A DNA stretch of 64,000 nucleotides from Streptomyces sp. NBC_00539 (GCF_036346105.1 NZ_CP107811.1:4669501-4733500); one strand, 5' to 3'; counted from the first letter of the stretch, positions 50,785 to 60,419 are shown. Notes: a model not told the origin generated them from the sequence alone. A program made the numbers and translations.

Positions 50785-50866
50785 CGGTCCGCCGCACGAC
50801 GGCCCGCGACGTCGGTCCCGCGCGACGTCGGTCCCGCGCGACGACGGTCCGCCGCACGACGGCCCC
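50784..50866. repeat. Interleaved short direct repeats between the TerB gene and recO
   Basis: CGGTCCGCCGCACGACGGCCC occurs near 50785 and 50845. CGACGTCGGTCCCGC occurs twice between them. They form a compact nested array. Confidence 0.75.
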
Positions 50867-50898
50867 GCGCCGGTCCCCGCGCAGGGGACAATGGGCCC

Positions 50899-51645
50899 AT
50901 GAGTCTGTTCCGCGACGACGGCATCGTGCTGCGCACCCAGAAGCTGGGTGAGGCGGACCGCATCATCACGCTCCTCACCCGGGGCCACGGCCGGGTGCGG
51001 GCCGTCGCCCGCGGGGTACGGCGCACGAAGTCCAAGTTCGGCGCCCGGCTGGAACCTTTCTCCCACGCCGACGTGCAGTTCTTCGCGCGCGGCAGCGACC
51101 TCGTCGGCCGCAGCCTGCCCCTGTGCACCCAGACCGAGATCATCGCCCCGTACGGCAACGGCATCGTCACCGACTACGCCCGCTACACCGCCGGCACCGC
51201 GATGCTGGAGACCGCCGAACGCTTCACCGAGAACGAGGGCGAACCGGCCGTCCAGCAGTACCTGCTGCTCGTCGGCGCCCTGCGCACGCTCTCGCGCGGT
51301 GAACACGAGCCGCACCTCATCCTGGACGCCTTCCTGCTGCGCTCGCTGGCCGTCAACGGCTACGCGCCGAGCTTCGAGGACTGCGCGAAGTGCGGCATCC
51401 ACGGCCCCAACCGGCACTTCTCCGTCGCCGCGGGCGGGGTCATATGCGGCGACTGCCGGGTGCCGGGCAGCGTCGTACCCTCGTCGGAGGCCATCGCCCT
51501 GCTCAGCGCGCTGCTGACGGGCGACTGGGGTCACGCGGACGCCTGCGAGGCGCGTCACGTGCGGGAGGGCAGCGGGCTGGTCTCGGCCTATTTGCACTGG
51601 CATCTGGAGCGCGGGCTACGCTCCCTGCGATACGTCGAGAAATAG
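50899..51645 (+). CDS. recO: DNA repair protein RecO
   Basis: Recombination mediator that loads RecA on gaps. 248 residues: an OB-fold N-terminus ([22 protein letters not shown]), the helical middle, and a zinc-binding region with CAKCGIHG and CGDCR. The ATG at 50899 has GACAAT (50887-50892) ending 6 bases before it, so the mRNA is probably leaderless. uppS follows 11 bases after its stop; the recO-uppS order is typical of actinobacteria. Confidence 0.96.
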   Translation: MSLFRDDGIVLRTQKLGEADRIITLLTRGHGRVRAVARGVRRTKSKFGARLEPFSHADVQFFARGSDLVGRSLPLCTQTEIIAPYGNGIVTDYARYTAGTAMLETAERFTENEGEPAVQQYLLLVGALRTLSRGEHEPHLILDAFLLRSLAVNGYAPSFEDCAKCGIHGPNRHFSVAAGGVICGDCRVPGSVVPSSEAIALLSALLTGDWGHADACEARHVREGSGLVSAYLHWHLERGLRSLRYVEK

Positions 51646-51656
51646 GAGCTGGGCAC

Positions 51657-52481
51657 ATGGCACGACGCGGGATTCTGGGACGCTCTCGCCGGGAGTACAA
51701 GGTTCCCGAGCCGCACCCGTCCGGTGAGCGCCCGCCGAAGATCCCCGGCGAGCTCGTCCCGAACCACGTCGCGGTCGTCATGGACGGCAACGGCCGCTGG
51801 GCCAAGGAGCGCGGGCTGCCGCGCACCGAGGGCCACAAGGTGGGCGAGGGCGTCGTGCTCGACGTGCTCAAGGGCTGCCTGGAGATGGGCGTCAAGAACC
51901 TGTCCCTGTACGCCTTCTCGACGGAGAACTGGAAGCGCTCGCCCGACGAGGTCCGCTTCCTGATGAACTTCAACCGGGACGTCATCCGGCGCCGCCGGGA
52001 CGAGATGAACGAGCTGGGCATCCGCATCCGCTGGGTCGGCCGGATGCCGAAGATGTGGAAGTCGGTCGTCCAGGAGCTCCAGATCGCGCAGGAGCAGACC
52101 GTCGGCAACGACGCGATGACCCTGTACTTCTGCGTCAACTACGGCGGCCGCGCCGAGATCGCGGACGCGGCGCAGGCGATCGCCCGGGACGTGGCCGCCG
52201 GCAAGCTGGACCCGTCGAAGGTCAACGAGAAGACCTTCGCGAAGTACATCTACTACCCGGACATGCCGGACGTGGACCTGTTCCTGCGGCCGAGCGGCGA
52301 GCAGCGCACGTCCAACTACCTGATCTGGCAGAGCGCGTACGCCGAGATGGTCTTCCAGGACGTCCTGTGGCCGGACTTCGACCGCCGCGACCTGTGGCGC
52401 GCCTGCCTGGAGTACGCCCAGCGCGACCGCCGCTTCGGCGGCGCGGTCCCCAACCAGCCGGAGCCGGGCGCGTCCCGCTGA
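51657..52481 (+). CDS. uppS: Isoprenyl (undecaprenyl) diphosphate synthase
   Basis: cis-prenyltransferase making the C55 lipid carrier for cell-wall synthesis. 274 residues from ATG at 51657. Family motifs are [14 protein letters not shown] (Asp for Mg), [14 protein letters not shown], and the C-terminal [32 protein letters not shown] lies just upstream. It follows recO closely and is convergent with zur; a hairpin separates them. Confidence 0.96.
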   Translation: MARRGILGRSRREYKVPEPHPSGERPPKIPGELVPNHVAVVMDGNGRWAKERGLPRTEGHKVGEGVVLDVLKGCLEMGVKNLSLYAFSTENWKRSPDEVRFLMNFNRDVIRRRRDEMNELGIRIRWVGRMPKMWKSVVQELQIAQEQTVGNDAMTLYFCVNYGGRAEIADAAQAIARDVAAGKLDPSKVNEKTFAKYIYYPDMPDVDLFLRPSGEQRTSNYLIWQSAYAEMVFQDVLWPDFDRRDLWRACLEYAQRDRRFGGAVPNQPEPGASR

Positions 52482-52492
52482 CCCCGTCCGAG

Positions 52493-52539
52493 GCTTCCGG
52501 GCGGGGGGACGGCCCCTGCCCGGACCGCCCTCAGGAAGC
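52493..52539. terminator. Hairpin between uppS and zur
   Basis: Outer arms GCTTCC/GGAAGC and inner arms GGGCGG/CCGCCC; the right side overlaps the zur stop codon. It probably stops both convergent transcripts. Confidence 0.5.
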
Positions 52540-52956
52540 GCCGGCGGCGCAGTCCGCGCAGGTCCCGAAGATCTCCACCGTGTGGGCGACGTTCACGTAG
52601 CCGTGCTCGGCCGCGATCGCCTCCGCCCACTTCTCCACCGCCGGGCCCTCGACCTCGACGGCCTTGCCGCACTTGCGGCACACGAGGTGGTGGTGGTGTT
52701 CGCCGGTGGAGCAGCGCCGGTAGACGGATTCGCCGTCGCTGGTGCGCAGCACGTCCACCTCGCCGGCGTCGGCGAGGGACTGGAGGGTGCGGTAGACCGT
52801 GGTCAGGCCCACGGAGTCGCCGCGGTGCTTGAGCATGTCGTGCAGCTCCTGGGCACTGCGGAACTCGTCCACCTCGTCCAGCGCCGCGGCCACGGCGGCG
52901 CGCTGCCGGGTGGATCGTCCTCGTACTGGCGCGGTCTCGCCAGGCGCAGTCGCCAC
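52531..52956 (-). CDS. zur: Zinc uptake regulator, Fur family
   Basis: Zinc-responsive repressor, 141 residues from GTG at 52956, supported by GAGGAGG at ideal spacing. The winged helix carries HRGDSVGLTTVYRTLQSLADAGEVD. The metal sites are EHHHHLVCRKCGK (first Cys pair) and FGTCADC (second pair), matching the structural zinc site of Zur. It is the last gene of znuA-znuC-znuB-zur, 50 bases after znuB. It should bind the Zur box ahead of znuA. Confidence 0.93.
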   Translation of the reverse strand: MATAPGETAPVRGRSTRQRAAVAAALDEVDEFRSAQELHDMLKHRGDSVGLTTVYRTLQSLADAGEVDVLRTSDGESVYRRCSTGEHHHHLVCRKCGKAVEVEGPAVEKWAEAIAAEHGYVNVAHTVEIFGTCADCAAGAS

Positions 52957-53006
52957 CGGTTCCTCCTCGTATCGGCCTCGCCCCATTGTGCCAGGCTGCC
53001 GACGGG

Positions 53007-53873
53007 TCAAACCTTTACGTCGTCGCGTGTGCAGACCTCTTCGGCCACCCGGGCCGCCTTGGCCCGGCGCCGCGCCAGCGGGGTGGACAGGGCCGTCATG
53101 ACCATGAAGACACCGATGGCGAGCAGCACGATCGTGGCGCCCGAGGGCACGTCGATGTAGTACGTGGCCGCCGTCCCGGTCAGGGACACCGTCAGGCTGA
53201 TCGCGATGGCCAGGCCCAGCGTGGCCGCGAAACCGCGCGTCAGGCGCTGCGCGGCGGCGACCGGGATCACCATCATTGCGCTGACCAGCAGCAGGCCGAC
53301 GATGCGCATGGCGACGGTCACGGTGATCGCGGCGGTGACCGCGATCAGCAGGTTCAGCGCGCGCACCGGCAGGCCGGTGACGCGGGCGAACTCCTCGTCC
53401 TGGCAGACGGCGAAGAGCTGCCGGCGCAGGCCGATGGTCACCGCGATGACGAACGCGGCCAGGATCACGACGGCGGTCACGTCCTGGGTCGAGACGGTGG
53501 TGATCGACCCGAACATGGCGCTGAGCAGGTTGGTGGTGGAGCCGCCGGGAGCCATGTTGATGATCATGACGCCGCCTGCGAGGCCGCCGTAGAAGAGCAT
53601 CGCGAGCGCGACGTCGCCGCTGGTCCTGCCGCGGGAGCGGATCATCTCCATGACGACGGCACCGAGGACGGCGACGAGCGTCGCCATCCACACCGGGCTG
53701 GTGTTGAGCAGGAAGCCGAGGGCGACACCGGTCATGGCGACGTGGCCGAGGCCGTCCCCCATGACGGCCTGGCGGCGCTGGACGAGGTAGGTGCCGATCG
53801 CGGGGGCGGTGATGCCGACCAGGGCGGCGGCGATCAGGGCCCGCACCATGAAGGGGTAGTGGAGGAGGTCCAT
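53007..53873 (-). CDS. znuB: Zinc ABC transporter permease
   Basis: 288 residues, polytopic membrane protein of the ABC-3 family. The start MDLLHYPFMVRALIAAALVG, the GLGHVAMTGVALG loop that contacts the ATPase, and several hydrophobic helices are clear. Its ATG at 53873 overlaps the znuC stop as TGATG. With znuC and znuA it forms a zinc importer. Confidence 0.94.
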   Translation of the reverse strand: MDLLHYPFMVRALIAAALVGITAPAIGTYLVQRRQAVMGDGLGHVAMTGVALGFLLNTSPVWMATLVAVLGAVVMEMIRSRGRTSGDVALAMLFYGGLAGGVMIINMAPGGSTTNLLSAMFGSITTVSTQDVTAVVILAAFVIAVTIGLRRQLFAVCQDEEFARVTGLPVRALNLLIAVTAAITVTVAMRIVGLLLVSAMMVIPVAAAQRLTRGFAATLGLAIAISLTVSLTGTAATYYIDVPSGATIVLLAIGVFMVMTALSTPLARRRAKAARVAEEVCTRDDVKV

Positions 53874-54703
53874 CAGCTCAGCAGTCCCGTCCGCAGGGGC
53901 TCGGCGTCGTGCGCCGCGTGGGGGTGTACGTGGTCGTGGCCGGGCAGGGCGTGCTGGCCGACGGCCTGCGGGGGCGGGCCGTCGTGCACGACGCAGCCGT
54001 CGCGCAGGACGACGGCCCGGTCGATCAGCGGCTCCAGGGGGCCCAGCTCGTGCAGGACGAGCAGGACGGTCGTACCGGCGGCCACCTGGCGCCGTACGGC
54101 CTTGGCCAGGACCTCCTGGTTGGCCAGGTCGACGCCGGCCATGGGTTCGTCCATGATCAGGAGTTCGGGCTCGACGGCGAGCGCCCGGGCGATGAGCACG
54201 CGCTGGTGCTGCCCGCCGGAGAGGGCGTTGACGGAGGCGTCGGCGTGCGCGTTCATGTCCACGAGGTCCAGCGCGCGCTCGACGGCGATCCGGTCGGTCT
54301 TGCGCAGGACGCCGAAGCGGGAGCGGGCCAGCCGGCCGGCGGAGACGACCTCCCGGACGGTGGCGGGGACGCCGCTGGCGGCGGTGGTGCGCTGGGGGAC
54401 GTAGCCGATCCGCGACCACTGCCGGAAGCGCTTGAAGTCGGTGCCGAAGAGGGACAGCGTGCCGTCGCTCAGCGGGACCTGGCCGACCACGGCGCGGACG
54501 GCGGTGGACTTGCCCGAGCCGTTGGCGCCGAGGAGCGCGACGACCTCGCCGCGGCGGACGGTGAGGTCGACCCCGCGCAGCACGGGGCGCGAGCCGAGCG
54601 AGGCGGTGGCCCCGCGCAGGGATATGACGGGCTGCTCGGCCGCCGATGCGGCCGTACCGGATTCCATGGCCATGGCTCGCGCCTCCGTTGCTGCTGCTGT
54701 CAT
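53873..54703 (-). CDS. znuC: Zinc ABC transporter ATP-binding protein
   Basis: 276 residues from ATG at 54703 (MTAAATEARA). Walker A is GANGSGKST, the signature is LSGGQHQRVLIARAL and Walker B is LLIMDEPMAG. The C-terminus has a His-rich tail (PGHDHVHPHAAHD), which may hold zinc. Its start overlaps the znuA stop as TGATG, and its stop overlaps the znuB start in the same way, so the operon is tightly coupled. Confidence 0.94.
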   Translation of the reverse strand: MTAAATEARAMAMESGTAASAAEQPVISLRGATASLGSRPVLRGVDLTVRRGEVVALLGANGSGKSTAVRAVVGQVPLSDGTLSLFGTDFKRFRQWSRIGYVPQRTTAASGVPATVREVVSAGRLARSRFGVLRKTDRIAVERALDLVDMNAHADASVNALSGGQHQRVLIARALAVEPELLIMDEPMAGVDLANQEVLAKAVRRQVAAGTTVLLVLHELGPLEPLIDRAVVLRDGCVVHDGPPPQAVGQHALPGHDHVHPHAAHDAEPLRTGLLS

Positions 54704-55668
54704 CACTTGGTGCCGAGCGCCTTCTGCAGGTTCTTGAGGTTGGACCGCATGACCTCGAAGTAGTCGGCGCCCTGGGACTTGTCGGTGATCCCCTCGAGGG
54801 GATCGAGGACGTCGGTCTTGAGGCCCGTGTCGGCGGCGAGGGTCTTGGCGGTCTTGTCGCTGGCCAGCGTCTCGAAGAACACGGTGGACACATTGTCCTT
54901 CTTCGCGACGGCCTGGAGGTCCTTCATCCGGGCCGGGCTGGGCTCGGACTCGGGGTCGACGCCGGAGATGCCCTCCTGGTCCAGGCCGTAGCGCTCGGCG
55001 AGGTAGCCGAAGGCGGCGTGGGTGGTGATGAAGGTCTTGGAGGCGGTGCCGCCCAGGCCGTTCTTGTACTCGGTGTCCAGGGCGGTCAGCCTGGCCAGCA
55101 GGTCGTCGGTGTTCTTCTTGTACTCGGCCGCGTGGGCGGGATCGGCCTTCTCCAGGGCGGCGCCGACACCCTTGGCGATCTCCGCGTACTTGTGGGGGTC
55201 GAGCCAGACGTGGGGGTCCGCGCCGGCCTCGCCGTGCGCGTGACCCTCCTCTTCGCCCTCGGTCGCGTGGTCGTGGTGGCCGGAGGCGGCGTGCTGCTCC
55301 AGCTTGGTGAGGGTGGCGGCGTCGACGGTGTTCTTCACGCCGGCCTGGGCCACCGCCTTGTCGACGGCGGGCTGGAGGTTCTTGAGGTAGAGCACGACAT
55401 CGGACTCGGTGAGCCGGGCGGTCTGCTTGGGGGTGATCTCCAGGTCGTGCGGTTCGACGCCCGGCTTGGTCAGGCTGGTGACCTGCACGTGGTCCTTGCC
55501 GATCTGTTCGGCGAGGTACTGCAGCGGGTAGAACGACGCCATCACGTCGAGCCTGCCGTCCTCGGCGGCTCCGGAGGCACCGGCGCCGGAACAGGCGGTG
55601 AGGGCCGTCGCGGCGAGGGCCACGGCTCCGGCGAGGGCGGCCGTGGGTATGAGGCGTCGTACGTTCAT
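54703..55668 (-). CDS. znuA: Zinc ABC transporter substrate-binding lipoprotein
   Basis: 321 residues from ATG at 55668 (MNVRRLIPTAA); earlier in-frame ATG codons at 55677 and upstream are less likely. The signal peptide ends in a lipobox LTAC, so it is anchored outside the cell. It belongs to the cluster 9 solute-binding family: MASFYPLQYLAEQIG, a His/Glu-rich loop (HHDHATEGEEEGHAHGE), DPHVWLDPHKYAEIA, and VVFFE-type TVFFETLASDKTA. A Zur box lies 21 bases upstream. Confidence 0.94.
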   Translation of the reverse strand: MNVRRLIPTAALAGAVALAATALTACSGAGASGAAEDGRLDVMASFYPLQYLAEQIGKDHVQVTSLTKPGVEPHDLEITPKQTARLTESDVVLYLKNLQPAVDKAVAQAGVKNTVDAATLTKLEQHAASGHHDHATEGEEEGHAHGEAGADPHVWLDPHKYAEIAKGVGAALEKADPAHAAEYKKNTDDLLARLTALDTEYKNGLGGTASKTFITTHAAFGYLAERYGLDQEGISGVDPESEPSPARMKDLQAVAKKDNVSTVFFETLASDKTAKTLAADTGLKTDVLDPLEGITDKSQGADYFEVMRSNLKNLQKALGTK

Positions 55669-55689
55669 GACATCCATTTTCATCAAAGA

Positions 55690-55704
55690 TGGAAACGGTT
55701 GTCA
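55690..55704. promoter_or_regulatory. Zur box upstream of znuACB-zur
   Basis: TGGAAAC-G-GTTGTCA is a 7-1-7 imperfect palindrome close to the Streptomyces Zur consensus (TGAAAATGATTTTCA type). It lies 21 bases before the znuA start. It should be repressed in zinc-replete cells. Confidence 0.75.
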
Positions 55705-55752
55705 AAAACCCTGGTGGGGCAGCCCGGGCAGGGCCGTTGAAGGGGTCCCGAT

Positions 55753-55783
55753 TTGATAGCGGGGGTGCGGGCGCCGGTAACCT
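55753..55783 (+). promoter_or_regulatory. Likely glyS promoter
   Basis: TTGATA (55753-55758) and TAACCT (55778-55783), 19 bases apart, give a fair vegetative promoter ending 39 bases before glyS. Confidence 0.5.
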
Positions 55784-55822
55784 AAAGGCTTCGCCGTTCG
55801 TCCTCGTAATGAAGAGAGCACC

Positions 55823-57205
55823 GTGGCCGCCGACAAGATCGAAACCATCGTCAGCCTGAGCAAGCGCCGTGGCTTCGTTTTCCCGTGCAGTGAGATCTAC
55901 GGCGGCTCCAGGGCTGCCTGGGACTACGGTCCGCTCGGCGTCGAGCTCAAGGAAAACATCAAGCGCCAGTGGTGGAAGGCCATGGTCACCGGCCGCGAGG
56001 ACATCGTCGGACTCGACTCCTCCGTGATCCTGGCCCCCGAGGTGTGGCAGGCCTCCGGCCACGTCGCCACCTTCTCCGACCCGCTCACCGAGTGCACCTC
56101 CTGCCACAAGCGGCACCGCGCGGACCACCTGGAAGAGGCGTACGAGGCCAAGCACGGCCGTCCGCCGGCCAACGGTCTCGCCGACATCAACTGCCCCAAC
56201 TGTGGTGTGAAGGGCCAGTTCACCGAGCCGAAGCAGTTCTCCGGCATGCTGGAGACCCACCTCGGCCCGACCCAGGACACCGGCTCCAAGGCGTACCTGC
56301 GCCCCGAGACGGCCCAGGGCATCTTCACCAACTTCGCCCAGGTGCAGACCACCTCGCGCAAGAAGCCCCCCTTCGGCATCGCGCAGATGGGCAAGTCCTT
56401 CCGCAACGAGATCACGCCCGGCAACTTCATCTTCCGCACCCGCGAGTTCGAGCAGATGGAGATGGAGTTCTTCGTCAAGCCGGGCGAGGACGAGCAGTGG
56501 CAGGAGTACTGGATGGCCGAGCGGTGGAACTGGTACCGCGACCTCGGCATCCGCGAGGAGAACATCCGCTGGTACGAGCACCCGAAGGAGAAGCTGTCCC
56601 ACTACTCGAAGCGCACCGCCGACATCGAGTACCGCTTCAACTTCGGTGGCAACGAGTTCTCCGAGCTGGAGGGCGTGGCCAACCGCACGGACTTCGACCT
56701 CAAGGCCCACTCCGCCGCCTCCGGCCAGGACCTGTCGTACTTCGACCAGGAGGCCGGCGAGCGTTACACCCCGTACGTCATCGAGCCGGCGGCCGGTGTC
56801 AACCGCGCCATGCTCGCCTTCATGCTCGACGCGTACAACGAGGACGAGGCCCCCAACGCCAAGGGCGTCATGGAGAAGCGCACCGTCATGCGCCTCGACC
56901 CGCGCCTGGCGCCGATCAAGGTCGCCGTCCTGCCGCTGTCCCGCAACCCGCAGCTGTCGCCGAAGGCCAAGGGTCTCGCCGCCGACCTGCGCAAGAACTG
57001 GAACATCGAGTTCGACGACGCGGGCGCCATCGGCCGCCGCTACCGCCGCCAGGACGAGATCGGCACGCCGTTCTGCGTGACCGTCGACTTCGACACCCTG
57101 GACGACAACGCGGTGACCGTGCGCGAGCGCGACACCATGAAGCAGGAGCGCGTCTCCCTGGACCAGATCCAGAGCTACCTCGGCAGCCGCCTGCTCGGCT
57201 GCTAG
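55823..57205 (+). CDS. glyS: Glycyl-tRNA synthetase (class II, dimeric type)
   Basis: Charges tRNA-Gly. 460 residues, the single-chain form found in actinobacteria. Class II motifs are present: the N-terminal [20 protein letters not shown], motif 2 in [30 protein letters not shown], and a late motif 3 region near [17 protein letters not shown]. Two CxxC pairs (CTSCHKRH and CPNCGVKG) lie in an insert and may bind zinc. The GTG start at 55823 follows AGAGAG. Strong terminator after it. Confidence 0.96.
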   Translation: MAADKIETIVSLSKRRGFVFPCSEIYGGSRAAWDYGPLGVELKENIKRQWWKAMVTGREDIVGLDSSVILAPEVWQASGHVATFSDPLTECTSCHKRHRADHLEEAYEAKHGRPPANGLADINCPNCGVKGQFTEPKQFSGMLETHLGPTQDTGSKAYLRPETAQGIFTNFAQVQTTSRKKPPFGIAQMGKSFRNEITPGNFIFRTREFEQMEMEFFVKPGEDEQWQEYWMAERWNWYRDLGIREENIRWYEHPKEKLSHYSKRTADIEYRFNFGGNEFSELEGVANRTDFDLKAHSAASGQDLSYFDQEAGERYTPYVIEPAAGVNRAMLAFMLDAYNEDEAPNAKGVMEKRTVMRLDPRLAPIKVAVLPLSRNPQLSPKAKGLAADLRKNWNIEFDDAGAIGRRYRRQDEIGTPFCVTVDFDTLDDNAVTVRERDTMKQERVSLDQIQSYLGSRLLGC

Positions 57206-57236
57206 GCCCGTCGGTCCCGCTTCCCGCGGGAACGGG

Positions 57237-57278
57237 CGGTGGCCCGGTGCGCACTGCGCACCGGGCCACCGCCGTTTT
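57237..57278 (+). terminator. Strong terminator after glyS
   Basis: A 17-base perfect inverted repeat (CGGTGGCCCGGTGCGCA and its complement, one base between) is followed by CCGTTTTT. It can also stop the convergent VC0807-like gene in part. Confidence 0.9.
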
Positions 57279-57298
57279 TCCGTCCTGCCGCCTGCCTG

Positions 57299-58009
57299 TC
57301 AGGCGGCCGCTGCCTGCGCGGCGGCCGCCGCCGCGGCGCGGCGTTCGCCCTCGGCCTGGGAACGCTTGCCGTAACGCGCGGTCCAGACGGCCAGCAGGCC
57401 GAGCACCGTGTAGATCATGATCGGGCTGACGGTGACCATCGTGCCGGTGTCGAGCACGTACGTCAGTGCCACCCGCACCGCGGCCTCGACCAGGTACGCC
57501 ACACCCCAGACCGTGGTCATGACGGTCAGCGTCCGGCGGAATCCCTCGTACTGCCACAGGCCGTTCCACCAGCCGGTGCTCTCGGGAGTGCCGTCGGTGG
57601 CGAACTTGCGGCCGAAGTAGAACATCAGCGGGCGCGGGGCGAGCAGGGTGGCCAGGCACAGCAGCCCGAACAGCCCGGTGACGCACGAGTCCTTGATCAG
57701 CAGCGCGCGGGCCGAGTGCGCGCCGATCAGCGAGACCACGGCCGTGATGACGAGGAACACCAGCGTGACGATGGCGAACTCGTCGAGCTTGCGGCGCCAG
57801 GCCAGGCTGATCGCGCTGTCGAGCACCGGCCAGGCGCTGCTGATCAGCAGCGCGCCGAACTCGCTCCAGCCGTGATCGTGGAGCTGGTTGTACGTGATGA
57901 CCGGTGCGACCACGTTGAGACCGATGGTCACGATCCAGCCGACCGCGGCCGCCCCGCCCGACCGCGCGGGTGGCGCCGGGCGGCCGACCTGTGGCTGCGT
58001 TGTGGACAT
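57299..58009 (-). CDS. VC0807-like integral membrane protein
   Basis: 236 residues, about six membrane helices. The segment LISSAWPVLDSAISLAWRRKLDEFAIVT with a charged loop, and the long cytoplasmic-looking FYFGRKFATDGTPESTGWWN part, fit the VC0807/DUF3159-like family. The C-terminus is Ala-rich. ATG at 58009, GGGGGAAGC upstream. Function unknown. It is convergent with glyS. Confidence 0.75.
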   Translation of the reverse strand: MSTTQPQVGRPAPPARSGGAAAVGWIVTIGLNVVAPVITYNQLHDHGWSEFGALLISSAWPVLDSAISLAWRRKLDEFAIVTLVFLVITAVVSLIGAHSARALLIKDSCVTGLFGLLCLATLLAPRPLMFYFGRKFATDGTPESTGWWNGLWQYEGFRRTLTVMTTVWGVAYLVEAAVRVALTYVLDTGTMVTVSPIMIYTVLGLLAVWTARYGKRSQAEGERRAAAAAAAQAAAA

Positions 58010-58187
58010 GCTTCCCCCTGAGACGTACCTGATGGAGTGTTCGGGGGGAACCTAGGCCAGGTATGCGGGCCCGCGACAGGGCCCCCCGGCTCAAATGATC
58101 ACCAAGTGAACGCGGAATGAGCCAGTCCGGCGCAGACGGCCAGCCCGGCGCAGCGGACGGGGCAGGTGTGCGGGGCAGGGCTGTTGG

Positions 58188-58781
58188 TCAGGCCCGCAGG
58201 CCGCGGACGATCAGCGAGGTGACCGCCTCGAACTCCGCGATGATCGTGGGCGAGCGCCAGTCGGCCGCGTACTGCGGATCATGGAAGCGTCCGGTGGCGT
58301 CGAACACCGCGCGGGCGGCAGCCGGTACGTCCTGCGCGGCCAGTGTCCCGTCCGCGACGCCCTGGGCGATGATCCGGGTCAACTGTCCGATGAGTTCGCT
58401 CAGATGGTGATCCACCACCCCGCTGCTCTCGGCCAGCAGCACCGTGTACGTAGCGAACAGTTCCGGGTCGTCGCCCGCCTTGTGCCGCTTGGCTTCGAAG
58501 AGCGCCTCCAGCCAGGTCTCCAGCTTGGAGGGGGCCGACTCGGCCGGCGCCGAGGCGATCTCCTCCAGCTGTACGACGCTCTTGGCGAGCCAGCGGTCCG
58601 TGACGGCTTCGCGCAGCGCCGCCTTCGACGGGAAGTGCCGGTACACGCTGCCGTGACTGACACCCAGCGCGCGCGCCACGTCCACCACGGTCGCCTTGGT
58701 CGGGCCGAAGCGGCGCAGCACTTCCTCGGTGGTCTCGAGGATGCGCTCGGGGGTCAGGGGTTCGGCAGCAGCGGAGGGCAT
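58188..58781 (-). CDS. TetR family transcriptional repressor
   Basis: 197 residues from ATG at 58781. The N-terminal helix-turn-helix includes VVDVARALGVSHGSVYRHFPSKAALREAV; the C-terminal helical domain binds an unknown ligand. It lies 21 bases behind the aldo/keto reductase gene on the same strand, so both probably share one mRNA and one operator, the palindrome at 59880-59915. Confidence 0.92.
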   Translation of the reverse strand: MPSAAAEPLTPERILETTEEVLRRFGPTKATVVDVARALGVSHGSVYRHFPSKAALREAVTDRWLAKSVVQLEEIASAPAESAPSKLETWLEALFEAKRHKAGDDPELFATYTVLLAESSGVVDHHLSELIGQLTRIIAQGVADGTLAAQDVPAAARAVFDATGRFHDPQYAADWRSPTIIAEFEAVTSLIVRGLRA

Positions 58782-58802
58782 GAGTACGACCGTACCGCCA
58801 GG

Positions 58803-59864
58803 TCAGCGCTCGCTGTCCAGATGGGCCATCTGCGCCGCCGGGTAACGCTCGCCGGCTGCGGCCCCCGCGGGTATCGCCGCCTCGATGGCGGCCACATCGG
58901 CGGGGCTCAGCTCCATCCCCAGGGCACCCAGTGCCTCCTCCAGCCGGTCCCGGCGCCGGGCGCCCACCAGCGGCACGATGTCGACCTGGTGCCGCCGGCC
59001 CTGAGCGAGCACCCACGCTATGGCGGTCTGGGCGACGCTCACTGCCTTCTCCTGTGCCACCTTGCCAAGGGCGTCCACCAGATCGAGGTTCCGGTGGAGG
59101 TTCTCGCCTTGGAAGCGCGGGCTCATCCCGCGGAAGTCGTCGGCGGACAGCTGCCGGTCGCGGCCGAAGTGGCCGCTGATCAGGCCGCGGGCCAGTACCC
59201 CGTACGCGGTGATGCCTATGCCGAGCTCGCGCGCGGTCGGCAGGATCTCGGCTTCGATCCCGCGCGACATCAGCGAGTACTCGATCTGGAGGTCCGCGAT
59301 CGGAGCCACGGCGGCGGCTCGGCGCAGGGTGTCCGCGCCGACCTCTGAGAGCCCGATGTGCCGCACGTGCCCCGCCTGGACCGCCTCGGCGATCGCGCCG
59401 ACCGTCTCCTCGATCGGCACGGCCGGGTCCAGGCGGGAGATGCGGTAGATGTCGACGTGGTCCCGGCCGAGGCGCTGGAGCGAGTAGGCGAGGAAGTTCT
59501 TCACGGCCTCGGGCCGGCCGTCGATCCCGGTGAATCCGCCGTCTACCGTCCGCAGGGCGCCGAACTTCACGCTGGTCAGCGCCCGCTCCCGCAGCGCGAC
59601 GGGCGCGCTGCGCAGGGCTTCGTTGATCAACAGCTCGTTGTGCCCCATGCCGTAGAAGTCGCCGGTGTCGAGCAGGGCGTCCATGCCGTCGGGGACGGCG
59701 TCGAGGTAGGCGTGGATGGTCGCGATCGACTCGGACCGGTCGCTCTCTCCGTACAGCGCGGACATGCCCATGCAGCCGAGCCCGATCGGAAAGACGGCGG
59801 GGCCGGTGGCGCCGAGGGTCGTGGTGGTGGTGGTGGTCGGTCGGATGGTCTCGTTCGTCGTCAT
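58803..59864 (-). CDS. Aldo/keto reductase
   Basis: 353 residues from ATG at 59864 (MTTNETIRP), followed by a run of seven threonines coded by a short trinucleotide repeat. The fold features are LGCMGMSALYG, LLDTGDFYGMGHNE (catalytic Asp and Tyr) and the TSVKFG lysine. The usual catalytic His is replaced: the segment reads YRISRLDPAVP. Such replacement is known in some branches, and NADPH-dependent reduction is still likely. The promoter carries an exact TetR-type palindrome. Confidence 0.9.
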   Translation of the reverse strand: MTTNETIRPTTTTTTTLGATGPAVFPIGLGCMGMSALYGESDRSESIATIHAYLDAVPDGMDALLDTGDFYGMGHNELLINEALRSAPVALRERALTSVKFGALRTVDGGFTGIDGRPEAVKNFLAYSLQRLGRDHVDIYRISRLDPAVPIEETVGAIAEAVQAGHVRHIGLSEVGADTLRRAAAVAPIADLQIEYSLMSRGIEAEILPTARELGIGITAYGVLARGLISGHFGRDRQLSADDFRGMSPRFQGENLHRNLDLVDALGKVAQEKAVSVAQTAIAWVLAQGRRHQVDIVPLVGARRRDRLEEALGALGMELSPADVAAIEAAIPAGAAAGERYPAAQMAHLDSER

Positions 59865-59870
59865 GCAACG

Positions 59871-59899
59871 AGAATGACATGACGGGTGACAGATTTCAA
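59871..59899 (-). promoter_or_regulatory. Aldo/keto reductase promoter
   Basis: On the minus strand TTGAAA (59899-59894), 17 bases, CATTCT (59876-59871) give a good -35/-10 pair ending 6 bases before the ATG. The TetR-type operator overlaps the -35 and the spacer. Confidence 0.65.
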
Positions 59900-59915
59900 T
59901 ATCTGTCACCCGTCA
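59880..59915. promoter_or_regulatory. TetR-type operator, 15-bp perfect arms
   Basis: TGACGGGTGACAGAT, six bases, and the exact complement. It covers the -35 and spacer of the aldo/keto reductase promoter, fitting repression by the co-transcribed TetR protein. Confidence 0.75.
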
Positions 59916-60419
59916 GCGTGGTGGTACCGGCTCGGGCGCCTGCGTGGGGCGTAGGGGAGTGCGCGCAGGCCTGGCGCCACGGCGCGTGATCGAGGGACGG
60001 TGACGGCACCGCTCGCCCGCCCGCCGCGCCGCGGAGGAACCCCGGAGGGTCGCGGGCTGCGGGGTCGGGCGGGCTCGGCCACCGGTCCGGGCGCGGCCGC
60101 CGCGCGGGCGGCAGGTGCCCGGCCGCCGAAGGCCCACGTTCCTGGCGGCGGAGGCCGCTGCGGGTGCCCGGTCACTCCCTACGACCTCGCCCGAGCGGCC
60201 GGGGTTGGTCAGCAGCCTCCTCGGGCGGGAGGGTGAGGGGCCACCGCGCCGGCCCGGCGGTCCGGTCCGCACCGTTCACCCGGCGAGCAGGATGCGCCGG
60301 ACGCCGTCCGCGCCGCCCCGCACGCCCCGACTGCGACTGCACGGAATGCGGCGGCTGTGGACAAGGAGGACGCCCGGAGACTCGGGGCCTGTCAGCAGAG
60401 CCTCACGCTGCCGGCAGAG
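59916..60419. other. Gene-poor stretch before the tandem repeats
   Basis: Only open frames without domain similarity or normal codon bias. The sequence is very GC-rich with short inverted segments. I see no gene. Confidence 0.5.

Noticed and set aside
59820-59850. TGGTGG run as an intergenic microsatellite
   Set aside because: It is coding: on the minus strand it gives the threonine run at the start of the aldo/keto reductase.
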